A DNA stretch of 64,000 nt, taken from positions 1 to 64,000 of the forward strand of contig NZ_JALKBA010000008.1 of assembly GCF_023015805.1 (NCBI RefSeq), read 5' to 3'. Made by a program: the position numbers and the translations under genes. The DNA is from Cellulophaga sp. F20128. Lineage in GTDB: Bacteria; Bacteroidota; Bacteroidia; Flavobacteriales; Flavobacteriaceae. The notes beneath the pieces are model-generated. The model had not been told where the DNA came from. It did no database searches and saw nothing but the letters and a program-made list of their open reading frames with translations. Shown piece by piece: positions 1 through 9,514 of this stretch (position 1 is the first letter of the stretch; each line of letters starts with the position of its first letter).

Positions 1-70
1 CCTAAACACTTTAACTCTGTCCTAACATGTTAGTTGTAAACAAACTAGTTTGCATAAAAATAATTATGTG

Positions 71-91
71 ACCCTGAAATAAATTCAGGGT
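71..91. repeat. Short REP-like palindrome
   Basis: ACCCTGAA and TTCAGGGT form a perfect 8-bp stem with a 5-nt loop, followed on the plus strand by TGACGG and a T run. Palindromes built on CCCTGAA/TTCAGGG recur between genes in many Flavobacteriaceae genomes. It could also act as a weak terminator for the minus-strand DUF2007 gene that ends at 168. I saw only this one copy in the window. Confidence 0.4.
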
Positions 92-167
92 GACGGTTTT
101 TAAGAATCATACTACAATCAACCACTAGGTACGGTTTCCCTAGAGATACCAATACTAAAAATTTGCT

Positions 168-581
168 TTATTTTACAGCAAATTCTGTTTTGCAGTCTTC
201 ACAAATATATTTGTGTTTAATTCCCAAAGGAAGAATACTAGCAAGAAACCCCAGAATCACCCAAAAGAAGGCCTTAACACCACTCATCTTAGAATACAAT
301 TCTATTTTTTCACTATTGCAGTATGGGCAATGTAGCGCTTGACCTTCGTCATCAACGGAATACTTCTGAATAGAATCTAAAATTCCTTGCGACTTTTCTA
401 CATCTTCCGATAGCACCTTTAGTTTTACTCCTCCTATAGCATTACTCACCAATGGATCAGTGTCTATGGTATGGTTATCAGTTAAAAAAACTTGTACTCC
501 TTCTGCCTCCAATCGGCCCTTAACAATTAGAGCCTCTGCTGAATATTGAAATTTTGCGATGGTTTTAAACGTGTCACTCAT
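168..581 (-). CDS. DUF2007 domain protein with zinc ribbon
   Basis: A 137-residue protein. Residues about 8-70 match the DUF2007 (putative signal-transducing) fold, a small ferredoxin-like domain. A split zinc ribbon follows, with CPYC at 85-88 and CEDC at 127-130. Between the two Cys pairs lies one hydrophobic segment (about 103-121), so the ribbon halves are probably brought together at the membrane surface. Four cysteines in two CxxC pairs support metal binding. It is transcribed in the same direction as the flotillin genes upstream, but a strong terminator at 801-839 separates them, so it is probably its own unit. The molecular role of DUF2007 proteins is unknown, and none is proposed here. 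Confidence 0.85.
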   Translation of the reverse strand: MSDTFKTIAKFQYSAEALIVKGRLEAEGVQVFLTDNHTIDTDPLVSNAIGGVKLKVLSEDVEKSQGILDSIQKYSVDDEGQALHCPYCNSEKIELYSKMSGVKAFFWVILGFLASILPLGIKHKYICEDCKTEFAVK

Positions 582-800
582 GGTTTATAATTTTAGCAAA
601 TAACCTTACTATGGTTGTTGTTGTTTTGAGGGTTTATACGAATGTAAGCAAAATCTGCCTTCTTTATTCTCCTAACTTCCGCTATGGTGTATCCCTCCAT
701 ATAAGGCTTCAAAGATATCCTTTTTATTGATTGTTGGAATTACATCCCTCAAAAGATGAATATGAATATTCTTCCTTAGTTGTTCGTTTTATAAACCTAA

Positions 801-839
801 AAACCAGCTTGCTTACACTAATTGTAAGCAAGCTGGTTT
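801..839 (-). terminator. Strong intrinsic terminator after the flotillin gene
   Basis: AAACCAGCTTGCTTACA and its exact reverse complement form a perfect 17-bp stem with a 5-nt loop. Read on the minus strand it is followed by a short T run (TTTTTA). It lies 18 nt past the flotillin stop codon at 857, as expected for the end of that operon. Confidence 0.85.
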
Positions 840-856
840 AAAAACAAATAACTTAT

Positions 857-2293
857 TTAACCTTCTAAGTTGTCTTCCTTAGACTGGTTTTTTGCAACTT
901 CTGCTTTTACCTCTTCCGCTTCTAAATCTTTGCCCTTTAAATACTCTGGCAATTGCATACCTGCCATATTAAACATTTCTTGTAATGGTGGTACCGATTT
1001 ATACATCCCAGAGATAAAGTTTGCCGTAGAACCTTTGCCATCTGCAGATTTTGCTCCTGAATCCCAAACGGTAACCTTGTCTATCTTAATATTTTTAATG
1101 GCTTCGGCCTGTGTTCTTACCAATTCTGGCAATTTGTCTGCTATCAGTAATAATACGGCATCTTTAGGGTTGTTCCCCGCAGCTTTTACGATCTCATCCA
1201 AACCTTTGGCTTGTTTTGTTAATACCTCCAAAATCCCCTGAGCTTCTGCTTGTGCTTTAAACAATATGGCATCTGCTTCCCCTTTTGCAATACGTCTAGT
1301 TCTTTCTGCATCAGCTTCTGCATCTATCTCTACTTTTTTCTTATCTATTTCTGCAGGAACCACAATATCTGCCATTTGTGAGCTACGTACCCGTTCTGCC
1401 CTAGCCAATTCAGCCAATTGCTCTGCCGCATAGGACTCTTCCAATGCCTTTGCTGTTTGTACCTTTTCTGATGCTATTGCTGTACGTTCTGCTTCTGCCT
1501 CTCTCTGGCGACGTAACGAATCTGAATTCGCCACATTAATTTTGGCAATATTTTCTCCTTCTACTGCCTTTGCATTGGCTGCCGCTACTTGTGTACGCTC
1601 ATCTTGAACTGCATTTGCCTCACCAATGGAACCATCCCTATTTTTCTCTGCAACAGATTTACGGGCCGCATTAATGGCGTGGGCTGCTGCCTCCTTACCC
1701 AATGCCTCAATATATCCAGATTCATCAACAATATCCGTAATGTTTACGTTGATTAACTTAAGACCTACTTTTTTAAGTTCGCTCTCGACACTATTAGATA
1801 TGTTCGTTAAAAACTTGTCACGGTCATTGTTGATCTCTTCAATATCCATAGATGCTACAACCAAACGTAACTGACCAAAAATGATTTCCATAGCCAGATC
1901 TTGAATTTCTTGCTGCCCAAGCCCTAACAAACGCTCTGCAGCATTTTGCATAATTCCTGGCTCTGTTGAAACACCAATGGTAAAACGAGAAGGTACGTTT
2001 ACACGAATATTCTGCTTACTCAATGCATTTTTTAAATTTACCTCTATAGAAATAGGAGTTAAATCCAAAAACTCATAATCTTGAATTACAGGCCAAATAA
2101 AAGCTGCACCACCATGAATACACCTTGCTGAATTACCAGTACCCACCTTACCATACACCACTAAAATTCTATCTGACGGACAGCGTTTGTACCTCCGTAT
2201 AAAGGAAATGATAATTATAAAAAAGAATAAAATGGCTACGGCGATTGCTATTAAGCCAGCATTACCGCCCAATTGTAAGGGTACTAAAATCAT
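857..2293 (-). CDS. Flotillin-family (SPFH domain) membrane protein
   Basis: A 478-residue flotillin/YqiK-type protein. It has an N-terminal membrane segment (about 11-32), an SPFH/band-7 domain (about 40-200), a long Ala/Glu-rich coiled coil (about 190-370) and a flotillin C-terminal region. Flotillins oligomerise into scaffolds on the inner membrane and influence membrane fluidity and the placement of membrane complexes. The gene follows the NfeD-like gene by 4 nt, which matches the flotillin/NfeD-partner pairing of B. subtilis floT-yuaF and E. coli yqiK-yqiJ. The pair is therefore almost certainly one operon, ended by the hairpin at 801-839. Family assignment is firm; the cellular role in this organism is inferred. 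Confidence 0.93.
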   Translation of the reverse strand: MILVPLQLGGNAGLIAIAVAILFFFIIIISFIRRYKRCPSDRILVVYGKVGTGNSARCIHGGAAFIWPVIQDYEFLDLTPISIEVNLKNALSKQNIRVNVPSRFTIGVSTEPGIMQNAAERLLGLGQQEIQDLAMEIIFGQLRLVVASMDIEEINNDRDKFLTNISNSVESELKKVGLKLINVNITDIVDESGYIEALGKEAAAHAINAARKSVAEKNRDGSIGEANAVQDERTQVAAANAKAVEGENIAKINVANSDSLRRQREAEAERTAIASEKVQTAKALEESYAAEQLAELARAERVRSSQMADIVVPAEIDKKKVEIDAEADAERTRRIAKGEADAILFKAQAEAQGILEVLTKQAKGLDEIVKAAGNNPKDAVLLLIADKLPELVRTQAEAIKNIKIDKVTVWDSGAKSADGKGSTANFISGMYKSVPPLQEMFNMAGMQLPEYLKGKDLEAEEVKAEVAKNQSKEDNLEG

Positions 2294-2297
2294 ATGT

Positions 2298-2876
2298 TTA
2301 TTTATTTAGAAATTCAACTATTAATATTCCGTTATCGGTTATCTCTTTTACTTTAACAACATTACCCTGTGTTAGGTCTTTGGCTTCATCAGTAAGCGCA
2401 TCTAATTCTCGCAAAGAACCTTGTACGTTAACGCTTACCTTACCAATGGAAGACCTATTTGCTCCAATGGTTAAATACACCTCACCAACCTGATTTAATG
2501 CATTTTTTAATTTTAAGGTACCGCTACTCTGCAATTTACTGAGGTAGTAAAATAATGCTGCCATTGCAATCATCATTAGGAGTCCACACACTATCGAAAT
2601 AAATATCGTGAGTATGTTGGACAGCCCTGCCTCAATACAAGCAATACCTGTCCATCCAAAAATAGCCAAGAAACCCGACAAATTCTTTATGGACAAAAAT
2701 TGAAATCCAACTCCAGCATCTCCTTCAATTTCGGCATCAACATCACCTCCCAAATCATCCGCATCTCCCCCAATTAACGTCAACACTAAAAAAACAATAA
2801 GCACAACTGAACCAATTAAGGCGATGCTCCAATAAATTTTTGGAAATAATTCTAATCCGACATACCACTCTTCCAT
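2298..2876 (-). CDS. NfeD/YqiJ-like membrane partner of flotillin
   Basis: A 192-residue protein. Hydrophobic segments lie at about 14-36, 62-82 and 86-112. An acidic Asp/Gly-rich loop (about 37-55) separates the first two. The soluble C-terminus (about 117-192) is beta-rich and looks like the OB-fold of NfeD-type proteins. NfeD-family proteins are encoded beside flotillin/stomatin genes and are thought to act in the same membrane assemblies. This gene is first in the two-gene unit. Upstream on the minus strand is a TATCTTTC element, one base from the TAnnTTTG consensus. Assignment rests on topology and context more than on a diagnostic motif. Confidence 0.75.
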   Translation of the reverse strand: MEEWYVGLELFPKIYWSIALIGSVVLIVFLVLTLIGGDADDLGGDVDAEIEGDAGVGFQFLSIKNLSGFLAIFGWTGIACIEAGLSNILTIFISIVCGLLMMIAMAALFYYLSKLQSSGTLKLKNALNQVGEVYLTIGANRSSIGKVSVNVQGSLRELDALTDEAKDLTQGNVVKVKEITDNGILIVEFLNK

Positions 2877-3203
2877 AAAAATAAATTTAAATCCTTATAG
2901 AGGGCTTATGTCCTCTAACTTGTTAATTATTGAATTTGAAAGATAGTGAAAATCCACTAGGTAAAAAGCGCTATTCATTCACTTTCTTAAAACTATTTCA
3001 GTTATAAAATAGGCGCTTCATTTTCGTCAAAACAAATAAAAGAATATTCTATTTTCTACTTATTGGTAGTTATAGTAGTGACTTTGTTACAAAAAAATTA
3101 AGGGAAAGCTATTTTTGGTTCGATTTGCATAAAACAAAAAAGGAAGTTGTCATTTACAATAGTAAAAACAAATAAAAACTATTTCTTTTTCAATATCTTA
3201 TTA

Positions 3204-3231
3204 TTGTTTTTCAATAATTTTTATATATTTG
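3204..3231 (+). promoter_or_regulatory. Bacteroidota-type promoter of the DUF2975 operon
   Basis: TTG at 3204-3206, a 17-bp spacer and TATATTTG at 3224-3231 match the TTG/TAnnTTTG promoter consensus. Transcription would start near 3237, about 25 nt before the DUF2975 start codon at 3261. Confidence 0.7.
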
Positions 3232-3245
3232 TTATCGAATAACAA
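3229..3245. promoter_or_regulatory. Palindromic operator candidate over the start site
   Basis: TTGTTAT-CGA-ATAACAA is a perfect inverted repeat with 7-bp arms and a 3-bp centre. It overlaps the end of the -7 element and the predicted transcription start. The operon encodes a small Cro/C1-type HTH protein, so autorepression by that protein is the simplest inference. Confidence 0.6.
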
Positions 3246-3260
3246 TAATATTCATCACTT

Positions 3261-3833
3261 ATGACCAAAAACAAACTACTGAACATTGCCATACTTGCAT
3301 GCAAAGGCCTTAGAATACTATGGATTTTTATTTTTACAATCTCAACCCTATTCTTTATTCATTTTCAAATAAATAAAGATTTCTATAAGGATATGGAGAT
3401 AAAATTCAATGAACCTAGTGGCTTTAATATCAGCAGTTCCGAAACATTATTTACACAAAACTCTGAAGGCGATAAAAAGTCAAGCTCTATTCAGCAAATA
3501 ACAACAGCCTCACTCTATATTAACTATATTAAGTTTACCGCGGTACTGCTTTTCTATTTCTTATCACTTAAAGAATTTCAAAAGGTCATTGAGTCCGTAA
3601 AACACCTCAAAACGTTTCAATTAAACAATGTAAATTCTTTTCGACGCATAGGAAAATATGCATTCATAATTTTTATATTATCAAGCTTTACCTTTATTAC
3701 CTATCAACACACAGCTACAAGTGGTTTTCAAATATCATTTACCCCACTAATTCTTATGCTATTAGCTTTTATTTTGGCTGAAATTTTTAAAGAAGGCAAC
3801 ATGCTGCGAAAAGAAAACGATTTAACAATATAA
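3261..3833 (+). CDS. DUF2975 integral membrane protein
   Basis: A 190-residue protein with four predicted membrane segments (about 10-32, 88-108, 130-150 and 155-178). A polar extracytoplasmic stretch between the first two is rich in Ser/Asn. The topology and the small HTH gene starting 2 nt downstream are typical of the DUF2975 family, which is commonly encoded with a YozG-like Cro/C1 regulator. No enzymatic motif is visible, and family function is unknown. It is the first gene of an apparent four-gene unit ending at the terminator at 5686-5717. Sensing or controlling the HTH partner at the membrane is possible, but that is only inference. Confidence 0.85.
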   Translation: MTKNKLLNIAILACKGLRILWIFIFTISTLFFIHFQINKDFYKDMEIKFNEPSGFNISSSETLFTQNSEGDKKSSSIQQITTASLYINYIKFTAVLLFYFLSLKEFQKVIESVKHLKTFQLNNVNSFRRIGKYAFIIFILSSFTFITYQHTATSGFQISFTPLILMLLAFILAEIFKEGNMLRKENDLTI

Positions 3834-3835
3834 CT

Positions 3836-4048
3836 ATGCCCATAGTTGTGAATTTAGATGTAATGCTTGCTAAACGCAAGATGAAAAGTAAGGACTTGGC
3901 AGAAATTATTAACATCACTACCGCCAATCTATCCATTTTAAAATCGGGTAAGGCCAAAGCCATTCGTTTTTCTACCTTGGAAGCAATTTGTAACGCCTTA
4001 GACTGTCAGCCATCGGATATATTAGAATATGTGGAAGAAAATGAATAA
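3836..4048 (+). CDS. Small Cro/C1-type HTH regulator (YozG-like)
   Basis: A 70-residue protein that is almost entirely one helix-turn-helix domain (about 5-66). The recognition region around residues 27-42 has the TTANLSILKSGKAKAIRF pattern typical of the YozG/YdaS-like XRE group, and the CQPSDILEY tail ends the five-helix fold. The gene starts 2 nt after the DUF2975 stop, so the two are translationally linked. It probably binds the palindrome at 3229-3245 to control its own operon; this is inferred from position, not shown. Confidence 0.9.
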   Translation: MPIVVNLDVMLAKRKMKSKDLAEIINITTANLSILKSGKAKAIRFSTLEAICNALDCQPSDILEYVEENE

Positions 4049-4074
4049 TTTTAAGCAATCAAAACTCATCCAAA

Positions 4075-4512
4075 ATGAAAAAATCCCTATTCTTTACCTT
4101 TCTGATGATCACAACTTTTGCAACAGCACAAGCCATAAACGACGATCTAAAAAATGCGCTTAAAACAGATAACACAACTGCTTTAAAAAAGTTAATCAAT
4201 TCAGAAAACATAAACAATTGCCATACAATTGAAACTTTTGAATATACAATCTTGGCACTAGCAATTAAAACAAATGCAAAAGGGTGCTTTACCAGCTTGT
4301 TGGCAGAAAAGGCAAATATAGAAAAGGCCTGTGGAGACAAAACCCCACTTATGTATACGGCAAAGTATGGCCGATTAGATATGGCCAAGGCTTTAATAAA
4401 AGCCGGTGTAAAATTAAGAGCCAGAAACAGCAAGGGAAGATCTGCATTAGACTATGCTAAAAAATATAAGCAGCAAGAAATAATGGATTATTTCACATCC
4501 TTTGATCAATAA
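4075..4512 (+). CDS. Exported ankyrin-repeat protein
   Basis: A 145-residue protein with an N-terminal signal peptide (about 1-18, ending ATAQA). Two to three ankyrin repeats fill the rest; the clearest is DKTPLMYTAKYGRLDMAKALIKAG (about 88-111, split here only for description), followed by a second with the ALDYAKKY helix. Ankyrin repeats bind protein partners. It lies 26 nt after the HTH gene and 37 nt before the protease gene, in the same direction. A partner or inhibitor role toward the neighbouring protease is attractive but unproven. The start gives a well-formed signal peptide. Confidence 0.8.
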   Translation: MKKSLFFTFLMITTFATAQAINDDLKNALKTDNTTALKKLINSENINNCHTIETFEYTILALAIKTNAKGCFTSLLAEKANIEKACGDKTPLMYTAKYGRLDMAKALIKAGVKLRARNSKGRSALDYAKKYKQQEIMDYFTSFDQ

Positions 4513-4549
4513 AATGGAAGCCCTTAACGAAATCTAAAAAACATAGTAA

Positions 4550-5662
4550 ATGCGCAAACTTCTCTTTCTTTTAACCTTCTTAAGTACGTTATATACTACT
4601 GCTCAAAAAGCCTATACATTTACCGAAATAATAGATTTAGAAACTACCCCTGTTATTAGTCAGGGCGCCACCGGAACATGTTGGAGTTTTTCTACCTCTT
4701 CCTTCTTAGAATCGGAAATTATAAGGCTTAGTGGAAAACACATTGATCTATCAGAGATGTATACGGTTCGGAACACCTATCCAAAAAAGGCTGAAAATTT
4801 TGTTATGCGCCAAGGCAAAGCACAATTTAGCGAAGGAGGCTTAGCGCATGATGTGATCAATTCTGTACGGGATTACGGGTTAGTTCCCCAAGAAGCTTAC
4901 AATGGCCTACTAGGCGAAAGCACATCTCACAACCACGCAGAAATGGTTGCTGTATTAGAGGCTATGGTTAAAACCTACGCCGCCAACCCCGGAAGAAAAT
5001 TAAGCAGCAATTGGACCAAAGCAATCGCTGCGGTATTGGATGTTTACTTAGGAGAAAATACAATGTCTTTTGCATATAATGGCAAGCAATACACGCCCAC
5101 TTCTTTTCTTGCAATGACCAAGATTGTCCCAGAAGATTATACCACCATAACCTCTTTTACTCATGCGCCTTTTTACGAATCCTTTATATTAAACATTCCT
5201 GACAATTGGAGCAATGGAAGCATGTTTAATGTTCCTTTGGATGAAATGATGCAGACGCTAGATAACGCCTTAAAAAACGGGTTTACGGTAGAGTTAGATT
5301 GTGATGTAAGTGAACGTACATTCTCCTCTAAGCATGGTGTTGCGGTTATTCCTGCTAGTTCAGATAATAACACAAAAGCTTTGGAAGGAGTATATCCTGA
5401 ACAAATCATTACCCAAGAGTATCGTCAGACTGAGTTTGAGAATTTTACCACCACGGATGACCACCTTAAGCATATTACCGGACTGTTAAAAGACCAAAAC
5501 GGCACAACGTATTATAAAGTAAAGAATAGTTGGGGTACCGATGAAAGCCGGAATGCCAATGGAGGCTATGTGTTTTTTAGCGAAGCGTATATGCGTCTTA
5601 AAGCCATAAGTATTATGATCCATAAAGATGCCCTACCAAAAACAATTGCAAACAAAATATAA
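4550..5662 (+). CDS. Exported papain-like cysteine peptidase (C1 family)
   Basis: A protein of about 370 residues with a signal peptide (about 1-19, ending TTAQ). Catalytic features of the C1 peptidase fold are visible: oxyanion Gln38 and nucleophile Cys44 in QGATGTCWSFS, the His in LKHITG (about 309) and Asn in VKNSWG (about 327). The long insert between Cys and His and the overall layout resemble bleomycin hydrolase/aminopeptidase C (C1B) rather than plant papains. There is no evident propeptide. It is the last gene of the DUF2975/HTH/ankyrin unit and is followed by a hairpin terminator. It likely acts in the periplasm or outside the cell; substrates are unknown. Confidence 0.88.
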   Translation: MRKLLFLLTFLSTLYTTAQKAYTFTEIIDLETTPVISQGATGTCWSFSTSSFLESEIIRLSGKHIDLSEMYTVRNTYPKKAENFVMRQGKAQFSEGGLAHDVINSVRDYGLVPQEAYNGLLGESTSHNHAEMVAVLEAMVKTYAANPGRKLSSNWTKAIAAVLDVYLGENTMSFAYNGKQYTPTSFLAMTKIVPEDYTTITSFTHAPFYESFILNIPDNWSNGSMFNVPLDEMMQTLDNALKNGFTVELDCDVSERTFSSKHGVAVIPASSDNNTKALEGVYPEQIITQEYRQTEFENFTTTDDHLKHITGLLKDQNGTTYYKVKNSWGTDESRNANGGYVFFSEAYMRLKAISIMIHKDALPKTIANKI

Positions 5663-5685
5663 ACGTATAGAAAATTGGATAAAAC

Positions 5686-5717
5686 AAAAAACGCGAAGCT
5701 AAGGCTTCGCGTTTTTT
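5686..5717. terminator. Bidirectional terminator between the C1 peptidase and atpC
   Basis: CGCGAAGC/GCTTCGCG form a perfect 8-bp stem with a TAAG loop, flanked by A6 and T6. It lies 24 nt after the peptidase stop and 21 nt from the end of atpC, and serves both converging units. Confidence 0.9.
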
Positions 5718-5737
5718 AATTCTATATATGTCTGTAA

Positions 5738-6016
5738 TTAATCTGCTAAGACAATAACTTTATTGTCTTTCATCTCAATAGTACCACTAGAAATGGCCAA
5801 TACAGTTTCTCCATTACTCCCCTTAGAAAACTTACTTTCAAAAGCTTCATCTACTGTCACATTTCCTTGAATCCTAACATTACCATTTTGTAATAAGGAT
5901 ACAATTGGAGCGTGATTTGATAAGATTTGAAACTCACCATTAATTCCAGGAACCGTTACTGAGACAACTTCTCCAGCAAATAATGTTGCTTCTGGGGATA
6001 CAATTTCTAAATACAT
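5738..6016 (-). CDS. atpC: F1Fo ATP synthase subunit epsilon
   Basis: A 92-residue epsilon subunit of the F1 rotor stalk. It contains the N-terminal beta-sandwich (MYLEIVSPE start, GEFQILSNHAPIVSLL motif) and stops there. Epsilon in E. coli has about 138 residues, with a C-terminal two-helix domain that inhibits ATP hydrolysis. That domain is absent here, as is common in Bacteroidota. The gene is 78 nt downstream of atpD on the same strand and should be co-transcribed with it. The rest of the ATP synthase operon is not in this window, matching the split atp arrangement of the phylum. Confidence 0.95.
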   Translation of the reverse strand: MYLEIVSPEATLFAGEVVSVTVPGINGEFQILSNHAPIVSLLQNGNVRIQGNVTVDEAFESKFSKGSNGETVLAISSGTIEMKDNKVIVLAD

Positions 6017-6030
6017 AATCTATTAGTTTA

Positions 6031-6055
6031 CAGTTGGCAGTTGACAGTTGACAGT
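6031..6055. repeat. Heptanucleotide tandem repeat in the atpD-atpC gap
   Basis: CAGTTGG-CAGTTGA-CAGTTGA-CAGT gives about 3.6 copies of a 7-bp unit directly upstream of atpC. A related 7-bp array (GTGTTAG type) sits at 27692-27715. Such short AGTTG-rich arrays are frequent between flavobacterial genes. Confidence 0.6.
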
Positions 6056-6094
6056 CTTAAACTAAAGACTGAGCCCTGAAGACTACGAACTAGT

Positions 6095-7615
<1,521 letters not shown>

Positions 7616-7686
7616 TTATTTTATAAAAAAATTCTTATTTGTAAAACACAAGCCTGTAACACACAGTCCTTATGATTTTCAGGCTG

Positions 7687-7694
7687 CAAAGATA
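7687..7694 (-). promoter_or_regulatory. -7 element of the atpDC promoter
   Basis: Read on the minus strand this is TATCTTTG, an exact TAnnTTTG match often seen at highly expressed Bacteroidota genes. Transcription would begin near 7681, leaving a leader of about 78 nt before atpD. The upstream TTG element is not well formed. Confidence 0.55.
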
Positions 7695-7766
7695 GGCCTT
7701 TCAATTTTAAATAAAAACTACTTTTTTGTGTTTTTTTAAGTTCCTTAAAACCTTTTCTTAAATTAT

Positions 7767-7797
7767 AAAAAAAGCGCCTTCGAAACGAAGGCGCTTT
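7767..7797 (-). terminator. Terminator of the GDSL lipoprotein gene
   Basis: AAAGCGCCTTCG/CGAAGGCGCTTT form a perfect 12-bp stem with a 3-nt loop. On the minus strand a T7 run follows. It lies 30 nt past the GDSL gene stop at 7827. Confidence 0.88.
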
Positions 7798-7826
7798 TGC
7801 TATCACAACTCTAGCATTATTTCCTA

Positions 7827-9404
7827 TTATTGTAAGGATATTGCGTAATTTATTTGATAGTCGTATGCCTTTGTAACATTTCCGGAGGCTATAAAGTTAG
7901 AACCGTAGGTTGCATCAATTGCCTCTAAAAACTTATTTGCCATAAGAGCATATCCTCTAGCCGTTAAATGTATACCATCTAAACTCACGAGGCCACCTCT
8001 TACCAAAGCGGTGTTTAAGGTGTAATTGTCAAATTTAATACCTGTCGTAGAGGCTTGAATCAATATCGCATTTAAATCTACCAAGGCTAATCCATTTGTG
8101 GAGGCTACTGAAGCTATTGTACTATTGTAAGCATCTGTAGCGTCTTTTATCGCCATAAGCTCATCACTATCCAATGCATTTTGATCATCGATACCACTTA
8201 CTGCTCCTAAAACAAGCCCGCCTTCTTCAGGAGTAATAGCTATATTTTGTTGGAGCTTTCCTAAAACCTGAAGTACTTCTGGCGTTATCATTGCCGATCC
8301 ATATCCTTGTTTTAAGGCATCTTGATCTATAGTAAGCAGCAACAACTCATTTTCAGTCATTTGTCTAAAGCCTAAAGGGTTAGAGGGAGTAACGGGAACA
8401 TCGATAAGAAAGCGATTTGGCCCTTCATTAAATGTTATGGCATATTGTGCAGCTAATGCTTGTGCACTTGCCGGCGGTACGCTTTGCCCAATTAAAGCCT
8501 GGGTAAATATCCCTGCTACGGCTTGATAAAAACCAGTAAGGTTTGCTGCTTTTTCTGCATCTAAAACCAACGCATTATTAGGAACCTGAGTAAAATGAGG
8601 TAGACTTGTAATATAGGGTACATTGGTAATTACCCCTTTTGCACCGTTTGCTGTTAATTGCGCAACAATTCCTGTTAATACAGCTCCAAAAAGTCCAGGA
8701 TCTGTAATATCATTTGTTCCATATTCAGCAGCATTTGGATTCCCTGTTTGGTCTACTCCCATACCACCAGAAGTAGCATAACTTAATACATCGTTACCCC
8801 CAATTTCAGATAAGGTAAAAAAGGATGGGTCCTGCTTAGCTGCCTCTCCTAACATGGTTGCTCCTGCAGAAGTAGCCATACGCCCAAAATACGGGTTTAG
8901 GGTTCCGTAACCAGCAAAGGTTACATGAAAACTCTTGGCTCCCGGAACACCTACATTATTAAAAGTGCTTCCCAGGTTAACTGTTGGATCTGTAGTTATT
9001 GTTGGCGCTGGAGCTCCCAAATCTGTATAAAACTCATCTAATCGTTGCGGTCCTTCACCATTAAAAATTAATCGGTAAGGCACTAGAACCGAAGACCCCA
9101 CAGCCATTGCTCCCGTATTGTCTGCCATTAAAGGTTGTGTAAAAGGACCCCCCGAAGCATTGGCAAACATTTTTGACAGTAAATTTGGGAATGAATTTTC
9201 CTGAGCAGCCTTAAATAAAGCACCGTCTGTAAAGCCAGCAGTAAAAGAAGCCCCTAAGGCCACATAGTTTGAAAAATCTGCTGAACCTGCAGTTAAGGCT
9301 GGCAATTCTACTGCCACTACTTCTTCTTCAAGAAAATCAGCTTCCTCACTACATGCAGAAAATCCTATCAATCCTGCTAATAGCCATATATATTTAGTTT
9401 TCAT
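7827..9404 (-). CDS. SGNH/GDSL hydrolase lipoprotein
   Basis: A protein of about 525 residues with a lipoprotein signal (Cys after GFSA). Numbered from the upstream ATG at 9419, the SGNH blocks are Ser58 in ALGASFTAG (block I), Gly/Asn around VGVPGA (block II), GGND at 207-210 (block III) and DGIHL with Asp481 and His484 (block V). So all four catalytic positions are present. It is probably an esterase or lipase of the outer membrane. I chose the ATG at 9404 because it gives a compact signal peptide; 9419 adds five residues. At about 525 residues it is longer than minimal GDSL enzymes, with a large middle insertion. It follows a TonB receptor gene by about 110 nt on the same strand, suggesting joint use of an ester-containing substrate. 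Confidence 0.88.
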   Translation of the reverse strand: MKTKYIWLLAGLIGFSACSEEADFLEEEVVAVELPALTAGSADFSNYVALGASFTAGFTDGALFKAAQENSFPNLLSKMFANASGGPFTQPLMADNTGAMAVGSSVLVPYRLIFNGEGPQRLDEFYTDLGAPAPTITTDPTVNLGSTFNNVGVPGAKSFHVTFAGYGTLNPYFGRMATSAGATMLGEAAKQDPSFFTLSEIGGNDVLSYATSGGMGVDQTGNPNAAEYGTNDITDPGLFGAVLTGIVAQLTANGAKGVITNVPYITSLPHFTQVPNNALVLDAEKAANLTGFYQAVAGIFTQALIGQSVPPASAQALAAQYAITFNEGPNRFLIDVPVTPSNPLGFRQMTENELLLLTIDQDALKQGYGSAMITPEVLQVLGKLQQNIAITPEEGGLVLGAVSGIDDQNALDSDELMAIKDATDAYNSTIASVASTNGLALVDLNAILIQASTTGIKFDNYTLNTALVRGGLVSLDGIHLTARGYALMANKFLEAIDATYGSNFIASGNVTKAYDYQINYAISLQ

Positions 9405-9514
9405 AATATTTAGTTTCATCTGTTTAATTTTTTAGTATTTTTTATAAGTCAGATGTAATTCACCACGGACTATCTTAGTTCATTCTAAGCACAGCTATGG
9501 CTCATTTCATGGTA

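Larger units (their letters stand above)
2877..3260. other. Divergent intergenic region with two promoters
   Basis: This 384-bp gap separates the flotillin pair (minus) from the DUF2975 operon (plus). The right end holds the plus-strand promoter and palindrome described separately. On the minus side there is a near-consensus TATCTTTC element, then a small leader hairpin (AGAGG/CCTCT, about 2896-2917). I see no further gene or RNA. Confidence 0.55.

Noticed and set aside
870-1241. 123-codon plus-strand open frame inside the flotillin gene
   Set aside because: It is antisense to a well-supported coiled-coil region, and such regions create long opposite open frames; no promoter or family match.
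2967-3018. Inverted repeat AGCGCTATT / AATAGGCGCT upstream of the flotillin pair
   Set aside because: The arms need a bulge to pair and are about 35 bp apart, so I do not regard it as a reliable structure.
7621-7806. 61-codon open frame on the minus strand upstream of atpD
   Set aside because: It starts within the GDSL terminator hairpin, spans the atpD promoter and leader, and the product is low-complexity Lys/Leu/Phe with no family resemblance.
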